In this document: positions 12,193 to 27,665 of the stretch, one piece after another
Layout: each line of letters begins with the position of its first letter
Position numbering within the stretch: the stretch's first letter is position 1
Assembly: GCA_010909165.1 (NCBI GenBank)
Contig: VJWM01000108.1
Coordinates: forward strand, 868,001 to 932,000
Source of the DNA: Anthoceros angustus
Lineage: Eukaryota; Streptophyta; Anthocerotopsida; Anthocerotales; Anthocerotaceae
DNA length: 64,000 bases
Direction: 5' to 3'
Translations under genes and position numbers: made by a program
Notes under the pieces: model-generated
Seen by the model: the letters and a program-made list of their open reading frames with translations, nothing else
Database searches by the model: none
Told to the model about the DNA's origin: nothing

Positions 12193-15123
12193 TATCTCGT
12201 TGCCTTTTGAAGAAAGCCAAACTCACCTCCGTATAGTCTAATAAGGGCCTGAACAAGGCATGGTTGAGCTCGTCAATGAAAGAGGAAACCTAATCCTTTC
12301 ATCCCCACCTCCACAACTATGTACCCTTTCATAGGCTTCTTGCTTTCTTTTCCATTGCTATCCTCATCACATGCATTACTTCTAAGACCCAAAGAACGGC
12401 TTTAGAAAGTTCATGGAGCTTTGTTTTGATTTCATTTTGAACTATCAATTTGGTTCTTTGCCAAGAACAAGTGCTATTTTTTGCAAGAACTCAGATACTC
12501 ACTTTATATGATATATCGTCTTTTCCTACCATGATATACATATATATAGCATATTATCTCAAGTGAGGAATCACTCTTTATGGTAGTCTTTCATACTAAG
12601 ACATGCATGTATAGCATACTATCTTAGAAGTGTAACTACTTTTTATGATAGTCTTTTCCACCAAGACATACATATATAGCATACAAATATCTCCTTGGAT
12701 CTTGACCTCACGTGATCTACCAAAATAGAAGGAAAATAAAATAAGAAATAAAATAATGTTAATTCTAGAATTTAAAGGATACCTTATGAATTGGGCCTTA
12801 ATATGTCAAATATTTCAGCACTCTCACCCACTATTTCACCACTCTCACTCACTATGAAGTAGGGATGAAAATTAGCTACCTAAAGAGCCAAACGAGAGCC
12901 TAACTCCCACTAAGCAGAAACTAGGTGCTTAAGAACATACTCCAACCTTAAGTTCATAAAGAAATGAATTAAGCTAGAGGAAAACATTTCCAAAAATATG
13001 TTTTAAATACAAGGAAAACATGAATACGGAAATGCCTAGATAGCTCAATATGAGTATCCGGAATATCAATTGCTTAAAATAAGCGGAATAATGTCGGATG
13101 GCCCATCTACCAACCGAAACGGGTGCATAGGAAACTGTTGCAATCCATCTATGATAGGTGTTGGCTGGCTGATGCAAGCGTGGCCATGGCGCCTTGCAAA
13201 TCGACCACGAGGCACCTATATTGCGAGGCACCGGCTCTCGGTACTCTACACACACCTCGGCGGTGGCGGCAATGGCGGCCTCCCTCCACCCACCTTGCAC
13301 TCCGTGTAGCCTTGATATTACAAATATAGTATTTTTAGCACCATAGGCACTTACGGAAAACGTGCTTGGTATGCCTCGAACGCTTCACATGGGACACATG
13401 CAATTCTCATCACATGGATACCAGCCTCTTCACACACGTAGCAATGGGACGATGGCATTCTTGTCACCTACTCCTAGGGTAATTACATAAACCTTCTTTC
13501 ATAATCACCCGGTGGGAGCAGCGGTTGTAGAACCCCAAATTGTTTCCAATAGGCTTGGCTCACCACCTTCTCACACGTAGGCCAAGGTGTGTTTACGAGT
13601 ATCAGCTACACAAAACGATCATACATCGAGTTAGGCACATGCTTTTCAACCACATTAGAGAAAGAAGATAATCGCCTTAATACACTCAAGGGAAATCAAA
13701 TCGCCTATGTTACCTTTTTCTTTTTATCACCATTTTCTCCAACAATATTACCAAGCCCACACATTCCACATCATGTCATTAGATAAGGTCGACCCTTCGT
13801 GGACACGCCACCGACCGAACCATTCATCGCTATCCGGTTTGCCTCATAACCAGATGAATCGAACGTCATGCATATCGATCCAGCAACTTTTGTGTGCAGC
13901 AGTGTGCAAAAAAAGACATGAACTCGATATAGGCATCTTCACGAAAGTGGCAACACTGGTGACCAAGGGGCACGGCCGCAAGGTGTGAGGCGCGCCTTCA
14001 GTTCCAACAGGCGTGCGTCGATGCACACTTGCAGGCACGCTCTCAAGCATGTAGGCACGCCCTCAAGGATGCACGCGCGTCCACACACAGATGCATGTGC
14101 GCCTTTTCACATTGAGTTTGGCTGCCATTTCTTCATGCCATTCCATGGTTGCGGCATCTCGGGCGGATTGCCTTTTGGACCAAGCCCTACACACGACATC
14201 AACAGCGCAACATCTACGGATAGCAGCAACATTTTGGCGTCTGTAGCTTTGACCCACGGAGGCACTCAAGCACGAGGAAAAGCGGTTCATAAGTTCATTG
14301 TGCTTATCTCGCTTCTTTGGTCGCCTCCGCTTTGAAAAGGATCTAGAAGCTCTTACCACGCCGAGTGACTTGTGGAGTGAAGCGGGATCTTGATTGACGC
14401 CACGCGATTCCGTTGATCGGATAATGAGGATCGGAGTGGCGGTGCGTAGAAATCGTTGAGCTTTGCCCTCGCGGTCCGAGTAGATGAGTCCAAGCAGGCG
14501 GTGGTGTTATTGAGATCCTCCTCGGATCACACATTAGCGTGGACGCGTCAAAGTCTTGGGTTTTAGCATCTTGCAATATGTGTCATTGATGATACAGGAT
14601 GTACCCTCTACACTAGTACAAAAATCATGGCTCACGAAACCATGAAGAGAATCAAGGACTTGCTCAAAGGATCTTATGCATTGATTATAATAATAGAAAG
14701 TACATAATATTTGTGTGAAGTAGGTGTGTTATAGGTTGTTGTAACCAAAATAACCAATTAAGTAACTAATTAAATTACTTCTAGTCCTAAAAATTAAATA
14801 ATTTTAATTTCTAAAAATATCAATATCATTCAACACCAAATCTGCAGACTTGGTATACTAAACAATGTGGCGGTCCGGCCGTCTGCGATTTTCGAGCATT
14901 CTCCCATCATTACGTGAGCCAACTACTAGGGACTACAACATTATGAAATAGGAATCTACTCAATAATTTTTTTGTCATCGGGTTCAGCTCCGACACTTGT
15001 GACATAAAGCCAACTTCCGTGTGCAATGATAATGAAGAATGCTTTGATAGGTTGAAGTTGGTATGGGTGGCTTACTCGATAAATTGAAGCAATCTCTTGA
15101 ACAACTCTACATTGCAAGGAATA
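12193..15123. repeat. Satellite unit U4
   Basis: Complete unit, 2,931 bp, with no large rearrangement. The phase joint reads 'actcacgataaattg', one of at least four length variants at that site among the units. Confidence 0.95.
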
Positions 15124-18039
15124 TATCTCGTGCCTTTTGAAGAAAGCCAAACTCAGCCTCCGTATAGTCTAATAAGGGCTGAACAAGGCATGGTTGAGCT
15201 CGTCAATGAAAGAGGAAACCTAATCCTTTCATCCCCACCTCCACAACTATGTACCCTTTCATAGGCTTCTTGCTTTCTTTTCCATTGCTATCCTCATCAC
15301 ATGCATTACTTCTAAGACCCAAAGAACGGCTTTAGAAAGTTCATGGAGCTTTGTTTTGATTTCATTTTGAACTATCAATTTGGTTCTTTGCAAGAACAAG
15401 TGCTATTTTTTTGCAAGAATCAGATACTCACTTTATATGATATATCGCCTTTCCTACCATGATATACATATATATAGCATATTATCTCAAGTGAGGAATC
15501 ACTCTTTATGGTAGTCTTTCATACTAAGACATGCATGTATAGCATACTATCTTAGAAGTGTAACTACTTTTTATGATAGTCTTTTCCACCAAGACATACA
15601 TATATAGCATACAAATATCTCCTTGGATCTTGACCTCACGTGATCTACCAAAATAGAAGGAAAATAAAATAAGAAATAAATAATGTTAATTCTAGAATTT
15701 AAAGGATACCTTATGAATTGGGCCTTAATATGTCAAATATTTCAGCACTCTCACCCACTATTTCACCACTCTCACTCACTATGAAGTAGGGATGAAAATT
15801 AGCTACCTAAAGAGCCAAAGCAGAGCCTAACTCCCACTAAGCAGAAACTAGGTGCTTAAGAACATACTCCAACCTTAAGTTCATAAAGAAATGAATTAAG
15901 CTAGAGGAAAACATTTCCAAAAATATGTTTTTAAATACAAGGAAAACATGAATACGGAAATGCCTAGATAGCTCAATATGAGTATCTGGAATATCAATTG
16001 CTTAAAATAAGCGGAATAATGTCGGATGGCCCATCTACCAACCGAAAACGGTGCATAGGGAAACTGTTGCAATCCATCTATGATAGGTGTTGGCTGGCTG
16101 ATGCAAGCGTGGCCATGGCGCCTTGCAAATCGACCACGAGAGCACCTATATTGCGAGGAGGCACGCGGCTCGGTACTCTACACACCTCGGCGGTGGCGGC
16201 AATGGCGGCCTCCTCCACCCACCTTGCCCGCACTCCGTGTAGCCTTGATATTACAAATATAGTATTTTTAGCACCATAGGCACTTACGGAAAACGTGCTT
16301 GGTATGCCCTCGAACGCTTCACATGGGACACATGCAATTCTCATCACATGGATACCACCTCTTCACACACGTAGCAATGGGACGATGGCATTCTTGTCAC
16401 CTACTCCTAGGGTAATTACATAAACCTTCTTTTCATAATCACCGGTGGGAGCAGGCGGGGTTGTAGAACCCCAAATTGTTTCCAATAGGCTTGGCACCAC
16501 CACCTTCTCACACGTAGGCCAAGGTGTGTTTACAGAGCATCACTACACAAAGCAGCAGATCATACATCAAAGTTAGGCACATGCTTTTCAACCACATTAG
16601 AGAAAGAAGATAATCGCCTTAATACACTCAAGGGAAATCAAATCGCCTATGTTACCTTTTTCTTTTTATCACCATTTTCTCCAACAATATTACCAAGCCC
16701 ACACATTCCACATCATGTCATTAGATAAGGTCGGACCCTTCGTGGACACGCCACCGACTGAACCATTCATCGCCTATCCGTTTTGCCTCATAGCCGGATG
16801 AATCGAACGTCATGCATATCGATCCAACAACTTTGTGTGCGGTGTGCAAAAAGACATGAACTCGATATAGGCATCTTCACGAAAGTGGCAACACCGGTGA
16901 CCAAGGGGCACGCAGGTGTGAGGCGCGCCGGTTCCAACAGCGTGCGTCGATGCACACTTGCAGCACGCTCTCAAGCATGTAGGCACGCCTCAAGGATGCA
17001 CGCGTCCACACATGCATGTGCGCCTTTTCACATTGAGTTTGGCTGCCGTTTCTTCATGCCATTCCATGGTTGCGACATCTCGGACAGATTGCCTTTTGGA
17101 CAAAGCCCTACACGACATCAACAGCAGCAACATCTCCGGATAGCAGCAACATTTTGGCGTCAGAAGCTTTGACCCACGGAGGCACTCAAGCACGAGGAAA
17201 AGCAGTTCATAAGTTCATTGTGCTTATCTCGCTTCTTTGGTCGCCTCCGCTTTGAAAAGGATCTAGAAGCTCTTACCACGCCGAGTGACTTGTGGAGTGA
17301 AGCGGGATCTTGATTGGCCTTCACGCGATTCCGTTGATCGGATAATGAGGATCGGAGTGGCGGCACGAGGGAAATCGTTGAGCTTGCCCTCGCGACGGTC
17401 CGAGTAGATGAGTCCAGGCAGGCGGTGGTGTTATTGAGATCCTCCTCGATCACACATTAGCGTGGACGCGTCAAAGTCTTGGGTTTTAGCATCTTGCAAT
17501 ATGTGTCATTGATGATACAGGATGTACCCTCTACACTAGTACAAAAATCATGGCTCAAACCATGAAGAGAATCAAGGACTTGCTCAAAGGATCTTATGCA
17601 TTGATTATAATAATAGAAAGTACATAATATTTGTGTGAAGTAGGTGTGTTATAGGTTGTTGTAACCAAAATAACCAATTAAGTAACTAATTAAATTACTT
17701 CTAGTCCTAAAAATTAAATAATTTTAATTTCTAAAATATCAATATCATTCAACACCAAATCTGCAGACTTGGTATACTAAACAATGTGGCGGTCTGGCCG
17801 TGCGATTTTCGAGCATTCTCCCATCATTACGTGAGCCAACTACTAGGGACTACAACATTATGAAATAGGAATCTACTCAATAATTTTTTGTCATCGGGTT
17901 CAGCTCCGACACTTGTGACATAAAGCCAACTTCCGTGTGCAATGATAATGAAGAATGCTTTGATAGGTTGAAGTTGGTATGGGTGGCTTACTCGATAAAT
18001 TGAAGCAATCTCTTGAACAACTCTACATTGCAAGGAATA
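15124..18039. repeat. Satellite unit U5
   Basis: Complete unit, 2,916 bp. Used here as the reference for measuring the 879-bp deletion in U6. Confidence 0.95.
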
Positions 18040-21000
18040 TATCTCGTTGCCTTTTGAAGAAAGCCAAACTCAGCCTCCGTATAGTCTAATAAGGGCCTGA
18101 ACAAGGCATGGTTGAGCTCGCCCAATGAAAGAGGAAACCTAATCCTTTCATCCCCACCTCCACAACTATGTACCCTTTCATAGGCTTCTTGCTTTCTTTT
18201 CCATTGCTATCCTCATCACATGCATTACTTCTAAGACCCAGAACGGCTTTAGAAAGTTCATGGAGCTTTGTTTTGATTTCATTTTGAACTATCAATTTGG
18301 TTCTTTGCAAGAACAAGTGCTATTTTTTGCAAGAACTGTATACTCACTTTATATGATATATCGTCTTTTCCTACCATGATATACATATATATAGCATATT
18401 ATCTCAAGTGAGGAATCACTCTTTATGGTAGTCTTTCATACTAAGACATGCATGTATAGCATACTATCTTAGAAGTGTAACTACTTTTTATGATAGTCTT
18501 TTCCACCAAGACATACATATATAGCATACAAATATCTCCTTGGATCTTGACCTCACGTGATCTACCAAAATAGAAGGAAAATAAAATAAGAAATAAATAA
18601 TGTTAATTCTAGAATTTAAAGGATACCTTATGAATTGGGCCTTAATATGTCAAATATTTCAGCACTCTCACCCACTATTTCACCACTCTCACTCACTATG
18701 AAGTAGGGATGAAAATTAGCTACCTAAAGAGCCAAACGACAGAGCCTAACTCCCACTAACAGAAACTAGGTGCTTAAGAACATACTCCAACCTTAAGTTC
18801 ATAAAGAAATGAATTAAGCTAGAGGAAAACATTTCCAAAAATATGTTTTTAAATACAAGGAAAACATGAATACGGAAATGCCTAGATAGCTCAATATGAG
18901 TATCCCGGAATATCAATTGCTTAAAATAAACGGAATAATGTCGGATGGCCCATCTACCAACCAAAACGGTGCATAGGAAACCTAATCCTTTCATCCCCAC
19001 CTCCACAACTATGTACCCTTTCATAGGCTTCTTGCTTTCTTTTCCATTGCTATCCTCATCACATGCATTACTTCTAAGACCCAGAACGGCTTTAGAAAGT
19101 TCATGGAGCTTTGTTTTGATTTCATTTTGAACTATCAATTTGGTTCTTTGCAAGAACAAGTGCTATTTTTTGCAAGAACTGTATACTCACTTTATATGAT
19201 ATATCGTCTTTTCCTACCATGATATACATATATATAGCATATTATCTCAAGTGAGGAATCACTCTTTATGGTAGTCTTTCATACTAAGACATGCATGTAT
19301 AGCATACTATCTTAGAAGTGTAACTACTTTTTATGATAGTCTTTTCCACCAAGACATACATATATAGCATACAAATATCTCCTTGGATCTTGACCTCACG
19401 TGATCTACCAAAATAGAAGGAAAATAAAATAAGAAATAAATAATGTTAATTCTAGAATTTAAAGGATACCTTATGAATTGGGCCTTAATATGTCAAATAT
19501 TTCAGCACTCTCACCCACTATTTCACCACTCTCACTCACTATGAAGTAGGGATGAAAATTAGCTACCTAAAGAGCCAAACGACAGAGCCTAACTCCCACT
19601 AACAGAAACTAGGTGCTTAAGAACATACTCCAACCTTAAGTTCATAAAGAAATGAATTAAGCTAGAGGAAAACATTTCCAAAAATATGTTTTTAAATACA
19701 AGGAAAACATGAATACGGAAATGCCTAGATAGCTCAATATGAGTATCCCGGAATATCAATTGCTTAAAATAAACGGAATAATGTCGGATGGCCCATCTAC
19801 CAACCAAAACGGTGCATAGGAAACCTAATCCTTTCATCCCCACCTCCACAACTATGTACCCTTTCATAGGCTTCTTGCTTTCTTTTCCATTGCTATCCTC
19901 ATCACATGCATTACTTCTAAGACCCAGAACGGCTTTAGAAAGTTCATGGAGCTTTGTTTTGATTTCATTTTGAACTATCAATTTGGTTCTTTGCAAGAAC
20001 AAGTGCTATTTTTTGCAAGAACTGTATACTCACTTTATATGATATATCGTCTTTTCCTACCATGATATACATATATATAGCATATTATCTCAAGTGAGGA
20101 ATCACTCTTTATGGTAGTCTTTCATACTAAGACATGCATGTATAGCATACTATCTTAGAAGTGTAACTACTTTTTATGATAGTCTTTTCCACCAAGACAT
20201 ACATATATAGCATACAAATATCTCCTTGGATCTTGACCTCACGTGATCTACCAAAATAGAAGGAAAATAAAATAAGAAATAAATAATGTTAATTCTAGAA
20301 TTTAAAGGATACCTTATGAATTGGGCCTTAATATGTCAAATATTTCAGCACTCTCACCCACTATTTCACCACTCTCACTCACTATGAAGTAGGGATGAAA
20401 ATTAGCTACCTAAAGAGCCAAACCACAGAGCCTAACTCCCACTAACAGAAACTAGGTGCTTAAGAACATACTCCAACCTTAAGTTCATAAAGAAATGAAT
20501 TAAGCTAGAGGAAAACATTTCCAAAAATATGTTTTTAAATACAAGGAAAACATGAATACGGAAATGCCTAGATAGCTCAATATGAGTATCCTGAATATCA
20601 ATTGCTTAAAATAAACGGAATAATGTCGGATGGCCCATCTACCAACCGAAAACGGTGCATAGGGAAACCTGCAATCCATCTATGATAGGTGTTGGCTGGT
20701 GATGCAAGCGTGGCCATGGCGCCTTGCAAATCGACCACGAGAGCACCTATATTGCGAGTGGGCTCTCGGTACTCTACACACCTCGGCGGTGGCGGCAATG
20801 GCGGCCTCCCTCCACCCACCTTGCCTCCGTGTAGCCTTGATATTACAAATATAGTATTTTTAGCACCATAGGCACTTACGGAAAACGTGCTTGGTATGCC
20901 CTCGAAACGCTTCACATGGGACACATGCAATTCTCATCACATGGATACCTCTTCACACACGTAGCAATGGGACGATGGCATTCTTGTCACCTACTCCTAG

Positions 21001-24000
21001 GGTAATTACATAAACCTTCTTTTCATAATCACCCAGTGGGAGCAGGCCAGGGTTGTAGAACCCCAAATTGCTTCCAATAGGCTTGGCAGTCACCACCTTC
21101 TCACACGTAGGCCAAGGTGTGTTTACAGTAGCATCAGCTACACAAAACGACAGTCATACATCAGGTTAGGCACATGCTTTTCAACCACATTAGAGAAAGA
21201 AGATAATCGCCTTAATACAGTCAAGGGAAATCAAATCTGCCTATGTTACCTTTTTCTTTTTATCACCATTTTCTCCAACAATATTACCAAGCCCACACAT
21301 TCCACACCATGTCATTAGATAAGGTCAGACCCTTCGTGGACACGCCACCGACCGAACCATTCATCGCCTATCCGCTTTGCCTCATAGCCGATGAATCGAG
21401 CGTCATGCATATCGATCCAACAACTTTTGTGTGCGGCGGTGTGCAAAAAAGACATGAACTCGATATAGGCATCTTCACGAAAGTGGCAACACTGGTGACC
21501 AAGGGGCACGGCCGCAAGGTGTGAGGCGCGCCGGTTCCAACAGCGTGCGTCGATGCACACTGCGAGCGCCTCAAGCATGTAGGCACGCCCTCAAGGATGC
21601 AGCGTCCACACACGAGATGCATGTGCGCCTTTTCACATTGAGTTTGGCTGCGTTTCTTCATGCCATTCCATGGTTGCGGCATCTCGGGCAGATTGCCTTT
21701 TGGATGCAAGCCCTACACACGACATCAACGGCAACATCTCGGATAGCAGCAACATTTTGGCGTCAGAGCTTTGACCCACGGAGGCACTCAAGCACGAGCG
21801 GTTCATAAGTTCATTGTGCTTATCTCGCTTCTTTGGTCGTCTGGTTTTGAAAAGGATCTAGAAGCTCTTACCACGCCGAGTGACTTGTGGAGTGAAGCAG
21901 ATCTTGATTGACGCCACGCGATTCCGTTGGATCGGATAATGAGGATCGGAGTGGCGGCACGAGAAATCGTTGAGCTTTGCCCTCGCGGTCCGGTAGATGA
22001 GTCGAGCAGGCGGTGGTGTTATTGAGATCCTCCTCGGATCACACATTAGCGTGGACGCGTCAAAGTCTTGGGTTTTAGCATCTTGCAATATGTGTCATTG
22101 ATGATACGGATGTACCTCTACACTAGTACAAAAATCATGGCTCAAAACCATGAAGAGAATCAAGGACTTGCTCAAAGGATCTTATGCATTGATTATAATA
22201 ATAGAAAGTACATAATATTTGTGTGAAGTAGGTGTGTTATAGGTTGTTGTAACCAAATAACCAATTAAGTAACTAATTAAATTACTTCTAGTCCTAAAAT
22301 TAAATAATTTTAATTTCTAAAATATCAATATCATTCAACACCAAATCAGACTTGGTATACTAAACAATGTGGCGGTCCGGCCGTCTGCGATTTTCAGCAT
22401 TCTCCCATCATTACGTGAGCCAACTACTAGGGACTACAACATTATGAAATAGGAATCTACTCAATAATTTTTTTGTCATCGGGTTCAGCTCGACACTTGT
22501 GACATAAAGAAATGAATTAAGCTAGAGGAAAACATTTCCAAAAATATGTTTTTAAATACAAGGAAAACATGAATACGGAAATGCCTAGATAGCTCAATAT
22601 GAGTATCCTGAATATCAATTGCTTAAAATAAACGGAATAATGTCGGATGGCCCATCTACCAACCAAAACGGTGCATAGGGAAACCTGCAATCCATCTATG
22701 ATAGGTGTTGGCTGATGCAAGCGTGGCCATGGCGCCTTGCAAATCGACCACGAGCACCTATATTGCAGTGGAGGCACGCCTCATACTCTACACACCTCGG
22801 CGGTGGCGGCAATGGCGGCCTCCTCCACCCACCTTGCCCGCACTCCGTGTAGCCTTGATATTACAAATATAGTATTTTTAGCACCATAGGCACTTACGGA
22901 AAACGTGCTTGGTATGCCTCAAACGCTTCACATGGGACACATGCAATTCTCATCACATGGATACCACTCTTCACACACGTAGCAACTGGGACGATGGCAT
23001 TCTTGTCACCTACTCCTAGGGTAATTACATAAACCTTCTTTCATAATCACCGGTGGGAGCAGGCCGGTTGTAGAACCCCAAATTGTTTCCAATAGGCTTG
23101 GCCACCACCTTCTCACACGTAGGCCAAGGTGTGTTTACGAGCATCACCTACACAAAACGATACCATACATCAAAGTTAGGCACATGCTTTTCAACCACAT
23201 TAGAGAAAGAAGATAATCGCCTTAATACACTCAAGGGAAATCAAATCGCCTATGTTACCTTTTTCTTTTTATCACCATTTTCTCCAACAATATTACCAAG
23301 CCCACACATTCCACATCATGTCATTAGATAAGGTCGACCCTTCGTGGACACGCCACCGACCGAACCATTCATCGCCTATCCGGTTTTGCCTCATAGCCGA
23401 TGAATCGACGTCATGCATATCGATCCAACAACTTTTGTGTGCAGCAGGGTGCAAAAAAAGACATGAACTCGATATAGGCATCTTCACGAAAGTGGCAACA
23501 CTGGTGACCAAGGGGCACGGCCGCAAGGTGTGAGGCGCCGGTTCCAACAGCGTGGCCGATGCACACTTGCGTGCACGCTCAAGCATGTAGGCACGCCTCA
23601 AGGATGCACGCGTCCACACGGATGCATGTGCGCCTTTTCACATTGAGTTTGGCTGCCGCTTTCTTCATGCCATTCCATGGTTGCGGCATCTCCGGACAGA
23701 TTGCCTTTTGGATGAAGCCTACACACGACATCAGCAGCAACATCTACGGATAGCAACATTTTGGCGTCAGAGCTTTGACCCACGGAGGCACTCAAGCACG
23801 AGGAAAAGTTCATAAGTTCATTGTGCTTATCTCGCTTCTTTGGTCGTCTCCGCTTTGAAAAGGATCTAGAAGCTCTTACCACGCCGAGTGACTTGTGGAG
23901 TGAAGGGATCTTGATTGACGCCACGCGATTCCGCTGATCGGATAATGAGGATCGGAGTGGCGGCACGAGAAATCGTTGAGCTTTGCCTCGCGGTCCGAGT

Positions 24001-24637
24001 AGATGAGTCGAGCAGGCGGTGGTGTTATTGAGATCCTCCTCGGATCACACATTAGCGTGGACCGCGTCAAAGTCTTGGGTTTTAGCATCTTGCAATATGT
24101 GTCATTGATGATACATGTGATGTACCCTCTACACTAGTACAAAAATCATGGCTCAAAACCATGAAGAGAATCAAGGACTTGCTCAAAGGATCTTATGCAT
24201 TGATTATAATAATAGAAAGTACATAATATTTGTGTGAAGTAGGTGTGTTATAGGTTGTTGTAACCAAATAACCAATTAAGTAACTAATTAAATTACTTCT
24301 AGTCCTAAAATTAAATAATTTTAATTTCTAAAATATCAATATCATTCAACACCAACTGCAGACTTGGTATACTAAACAATGTGGCGGTCCGGCTGCTCAT
24401 GATTTTCGAGCATTCTCCCATCATTACGTGAGCCAACTACTAGGGACTACAACATTATGAAATAGGAATCTACTCAATAATTTTTTTGTCATCGGGTTCA
24501 GCTCCGACACTTGTGACATAAAGCCAACTTCCGTGTGCAATGATAATGAAGAATGCTTTGATAGGTTGAAGTTGGTATGGGTGGCTTACTCGATAAATTG
24601 AAGCAATCTCTTGAACAACTCTACATTGCAAGGAATA
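18040..24637. repeat. Satellite unit U6: composite, triplicated block plus 879-bp deletion
   Basis: 6,598 bp. The block at 18,132-18,974 is followed by copies starting at 18,975 and 19,818, exactly 843 bp apart. Both joins occur at AGGAAACCT, which is present at both donor sites. The first two passes are practically identical, including private indels, so the triplication is recent. At 22,503-22,509 the sequence jumps at CATAAAG, removing 879 bp relative to U5 including the phase point. The phase is therefore two unit-lengths with these changes. Confidence 0.93.
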
Positions 24638-24780
24638 TATCTCGTTGCCTTTTGAAGAAAGCCAAACTCAGCCTCCGTGATAGTCTAATAAGGGCTGAAC
24701 AAGGCATGGTTGAGCTCGTCAATGAAAGAGGAAACCTAATCCTTTCATCCCCACCTCCACAACTATGTACCCTTTCATAG
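24577..24780 (+). other. Plus-strand open segment at the unit junction (67 codons), unproven
   Basis: ATG to TAG frame with a helical, charged composition (LLDKLKQSLEQLYIARNIS, then RAEQGMVELVNERGN) that could form a coiled coil. The same segment is open or nearly open at 35,410-35,610 and 37,101-37,301, and broken by 1-2-nt differences elsewhere. A second plus frame immediately upstream (about 24,480-24,600, containing CDIKPTSVCNDNEECFDRLK) joins this one if the variable 'tactc(N)gataaa' site is one base longer, as it is at 30,537 and 32,497. No family recognised. Confidence 0.25.
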
Positions 24781-27665
24781 GCTTCTTGCTTTCTTTTCCA
24801 TTGCTATCCTCATCACATGCATTACTTCTAAGACCCAAAGCGGCTTTAGAAAGTTCATGGAGCTTTGTTTTGATTTCATTTTGAACTATCAATTTGGTTG
24901 CAAGAACAAGTGCTATTTTTTTGCAAGAACTGTATACTCACTTTATATGATATATCGTCTTTTCCTACCATGATATACATATATATAGCATATTATCTCA
25001 AGTGAGGAATCACTCTTTATGGTAGTCTTTCATACTAAGACATGCATGTATAGCATACTATCTTAGAAGTGTAACTACTTTTTATGATAGTCTTTTCCAC
25101 CAAGACATACATATATAGCATACAAATATCTCCTTGGATCTTGACCTCACGTGATCTACCAAAATAGAAGGAAAATAAAATAAGAAATAAATAATGTTAA
25201 TTCTAGAATTTAAAGGATACCTTATGAATTGGGCCTTAATATGTCAAATATTTCAGCACTCTCACCCACTATTTCACCACTCTCACTCACTATGAAGTAG
25301 GGATGAAAATTAGCTACCTAAAGAGCCAAACGATGAGCCTAACTCCCACTAAACAGAAACTAGGTGCTTAAGAACATACTCCAACCTTAAGTTCATAAAG
25401 AAATGAATTAAGCTAGAGGAAAACATTTCCAAAAATATGTTTTAAATACAAGGAAAACATGAATACGGAAATGCCTAGATAGCTCAATATGAGTATCCCG
25501 GAATATCAATTGCTTAAAATAAACGGAATAATGTCGGATGGCCCATCTACCAACCGAAAACGGGTGCATAGGGAAACCTGTTGCAATCCATCTATGATAG
25601 GTGTTGGCTGGCTATGCAAGCGTGGCCATGGCGCCTTGCAAATCGACCAGAGCACCTATATTGCGAGGCACGGCTCTCGGTACTCTACACACCTCGGCGG
25701 TGGCGGCAATGGCGGCCTCCCTCCACCCACCTTGCCTCCGTGTAGCCTTGATATTACAAATATAGTATTTTTAGCACCATAGGCACTTACGAAACGTGCT
25801 TGGTATGCCCTCAAACGCTTCACATGGGACACATGCAATTCTCATCACATGGATACCACCTCTTCACACACGTAGCAATGGGACGATGGCATTCTTGTCA
25901 CCTACTCCTAGGGTAATTACATAAACCTTCTTTTCATAATCACCCGGTGGGAGCAGCCGGTTGTAGAACCCCAAATTGTTTCCAATAGGCTTGGTCACCA
26001 CCTTCTCACCACGTAGGCCAAGGTGTGTTTACTGAGCATCGCCTACACAAAAGCACGATCATACATCGTTAGGCACATGCTTTTCAACCACATTAGAGAA
26101 AGAAGATAATCGCCTTAATACACTCAAGGGAAATCAAATGCACTATGTTACCTTTTTCTTTTTATCACCATTTTCTCCAACAATATTACCAAGCCCACAC
26201 ATTCCACATCATGTCATTAGATAAGGTCGACCCTTCGTGGACACGCCACCGACCGAACCATTCATCGACTATCCGGTTTGCCTCATAGCCGATGAATCGA
26301 GCGTCATGCATATCGATCCAACAACTTTTGTGTGCAGCGGTGTGCAAAAAGACATGAACTCGATATAGGCATCTTCACGAAAGTGGCAACACTGGTGACC
26401 AAGGGCACGGCCGCAGGTGTGAGGCGCGCCGGTTCCAGCGTGCGTCGATGCACACTTGCGAGCACGCCTCAAGCATGTAGGCACGCCCTCAAGGATGCAC
26501 GCGTCCACACACGATGCATGCGCCTTTTCACATTGAGTTTGGCTGCCGTTTCTTCATGCCATTCCATGGTTGCGCATCTCCGGACAGGATTGCCTTTTGG
26601 ATGAAGCCCTACACACGACATCAGCAGCAACATCTCTAGATAGCGGCAACATTTTGGCGTCAGAGCTTTGACCCACGGAGGCACTCAAGAAAGCGGTTCA
26701 TAAGTTCATTGTGCTTATCTCGCCTTTTGGATGAAGCCCTACACACGACATCAGCAGCAACATCTCTAGATAGCAGCAACATTTTGGCGTCAGCTTTGAC
26801 CCAGGCACTCAAGCACGAGGAAAAGCAGTTCATAAGTTCATTGTGCTTATCTCGCTTCTTTGGTCGTCTCCGCTTTGAAAAGGATCTAGAAGCTCTTACC
26901 ACGCCGGTGACTTGTGGAGTGAAGCGGGATCTTGATTGACGCCACGCGATTCCGTTGGATAATGAGGATCGGAGTGGCGGTGCACGTAGGAAATCGTTGA
27001 GCTTTGCCTCGCGATCCCGAGTAGATGAGTCCAGGCAGGCGGTGGTGTTATTGAGATCCTCCCTCGGATCACACATTAGCGTGGACCGCGTCAAAGTCTT
27101 GGGTTTTAGCATCTTGCAATATGTGTCATTGATGATACATGTGATGTACCCTCTACACTAGTACAAAAATCATGGCTCGAAACCATGAAGAGAATCAAGG
27201 ACTTGCTCAAAGGATCTTATGCATTGATTATAATAATAGAAAGTACATAATATTTGTGTGAAGTAGGTGTGTTATAGGTTGTTGTAACCAAATAACCAAT
27301 TAAGTAACTAATTAAATTACTTCTAGTCCTAAAAATTAAATAATTTTAATTTCTAAAAATATCAATATCATTCAACACCAAATCTGCGGACTTGGTATAC
27401 TAAACAATGTGGCCATGCGGCGTCTGCGATTTTCGAGCATTCTCCCATCATTACGTGAGCCAACTACTAGGGACTACAACATTATGAAATAGGAATCTAC
27501 TCAATAATTTTTTTGTCATCGGGTTCAGCTCGACACTTGTGACATAAAGCCAACTTCCGTGTGCAATGATAATGAAGAATGCTTTGATAGGTTGAAGTTG
27601 GTATGGGTGGCTTACTCTCGATAAATTGAAGCAATCTCTTGAACAACTCTACATTGCAAGGAATA
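24638..27665. repeat. Satellite unit U7 with 130-bp duplication
   Basis: 3,028 bp. A 130-bp piece is duplicated with repeat starts near 26,592 and 26,722. The TTGCCTTTTGGATGAAGC and ATCTCTAGATAGC stretches both occur twice. The join is in CTCGCC/TTGCC. Confidence 0.93.
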
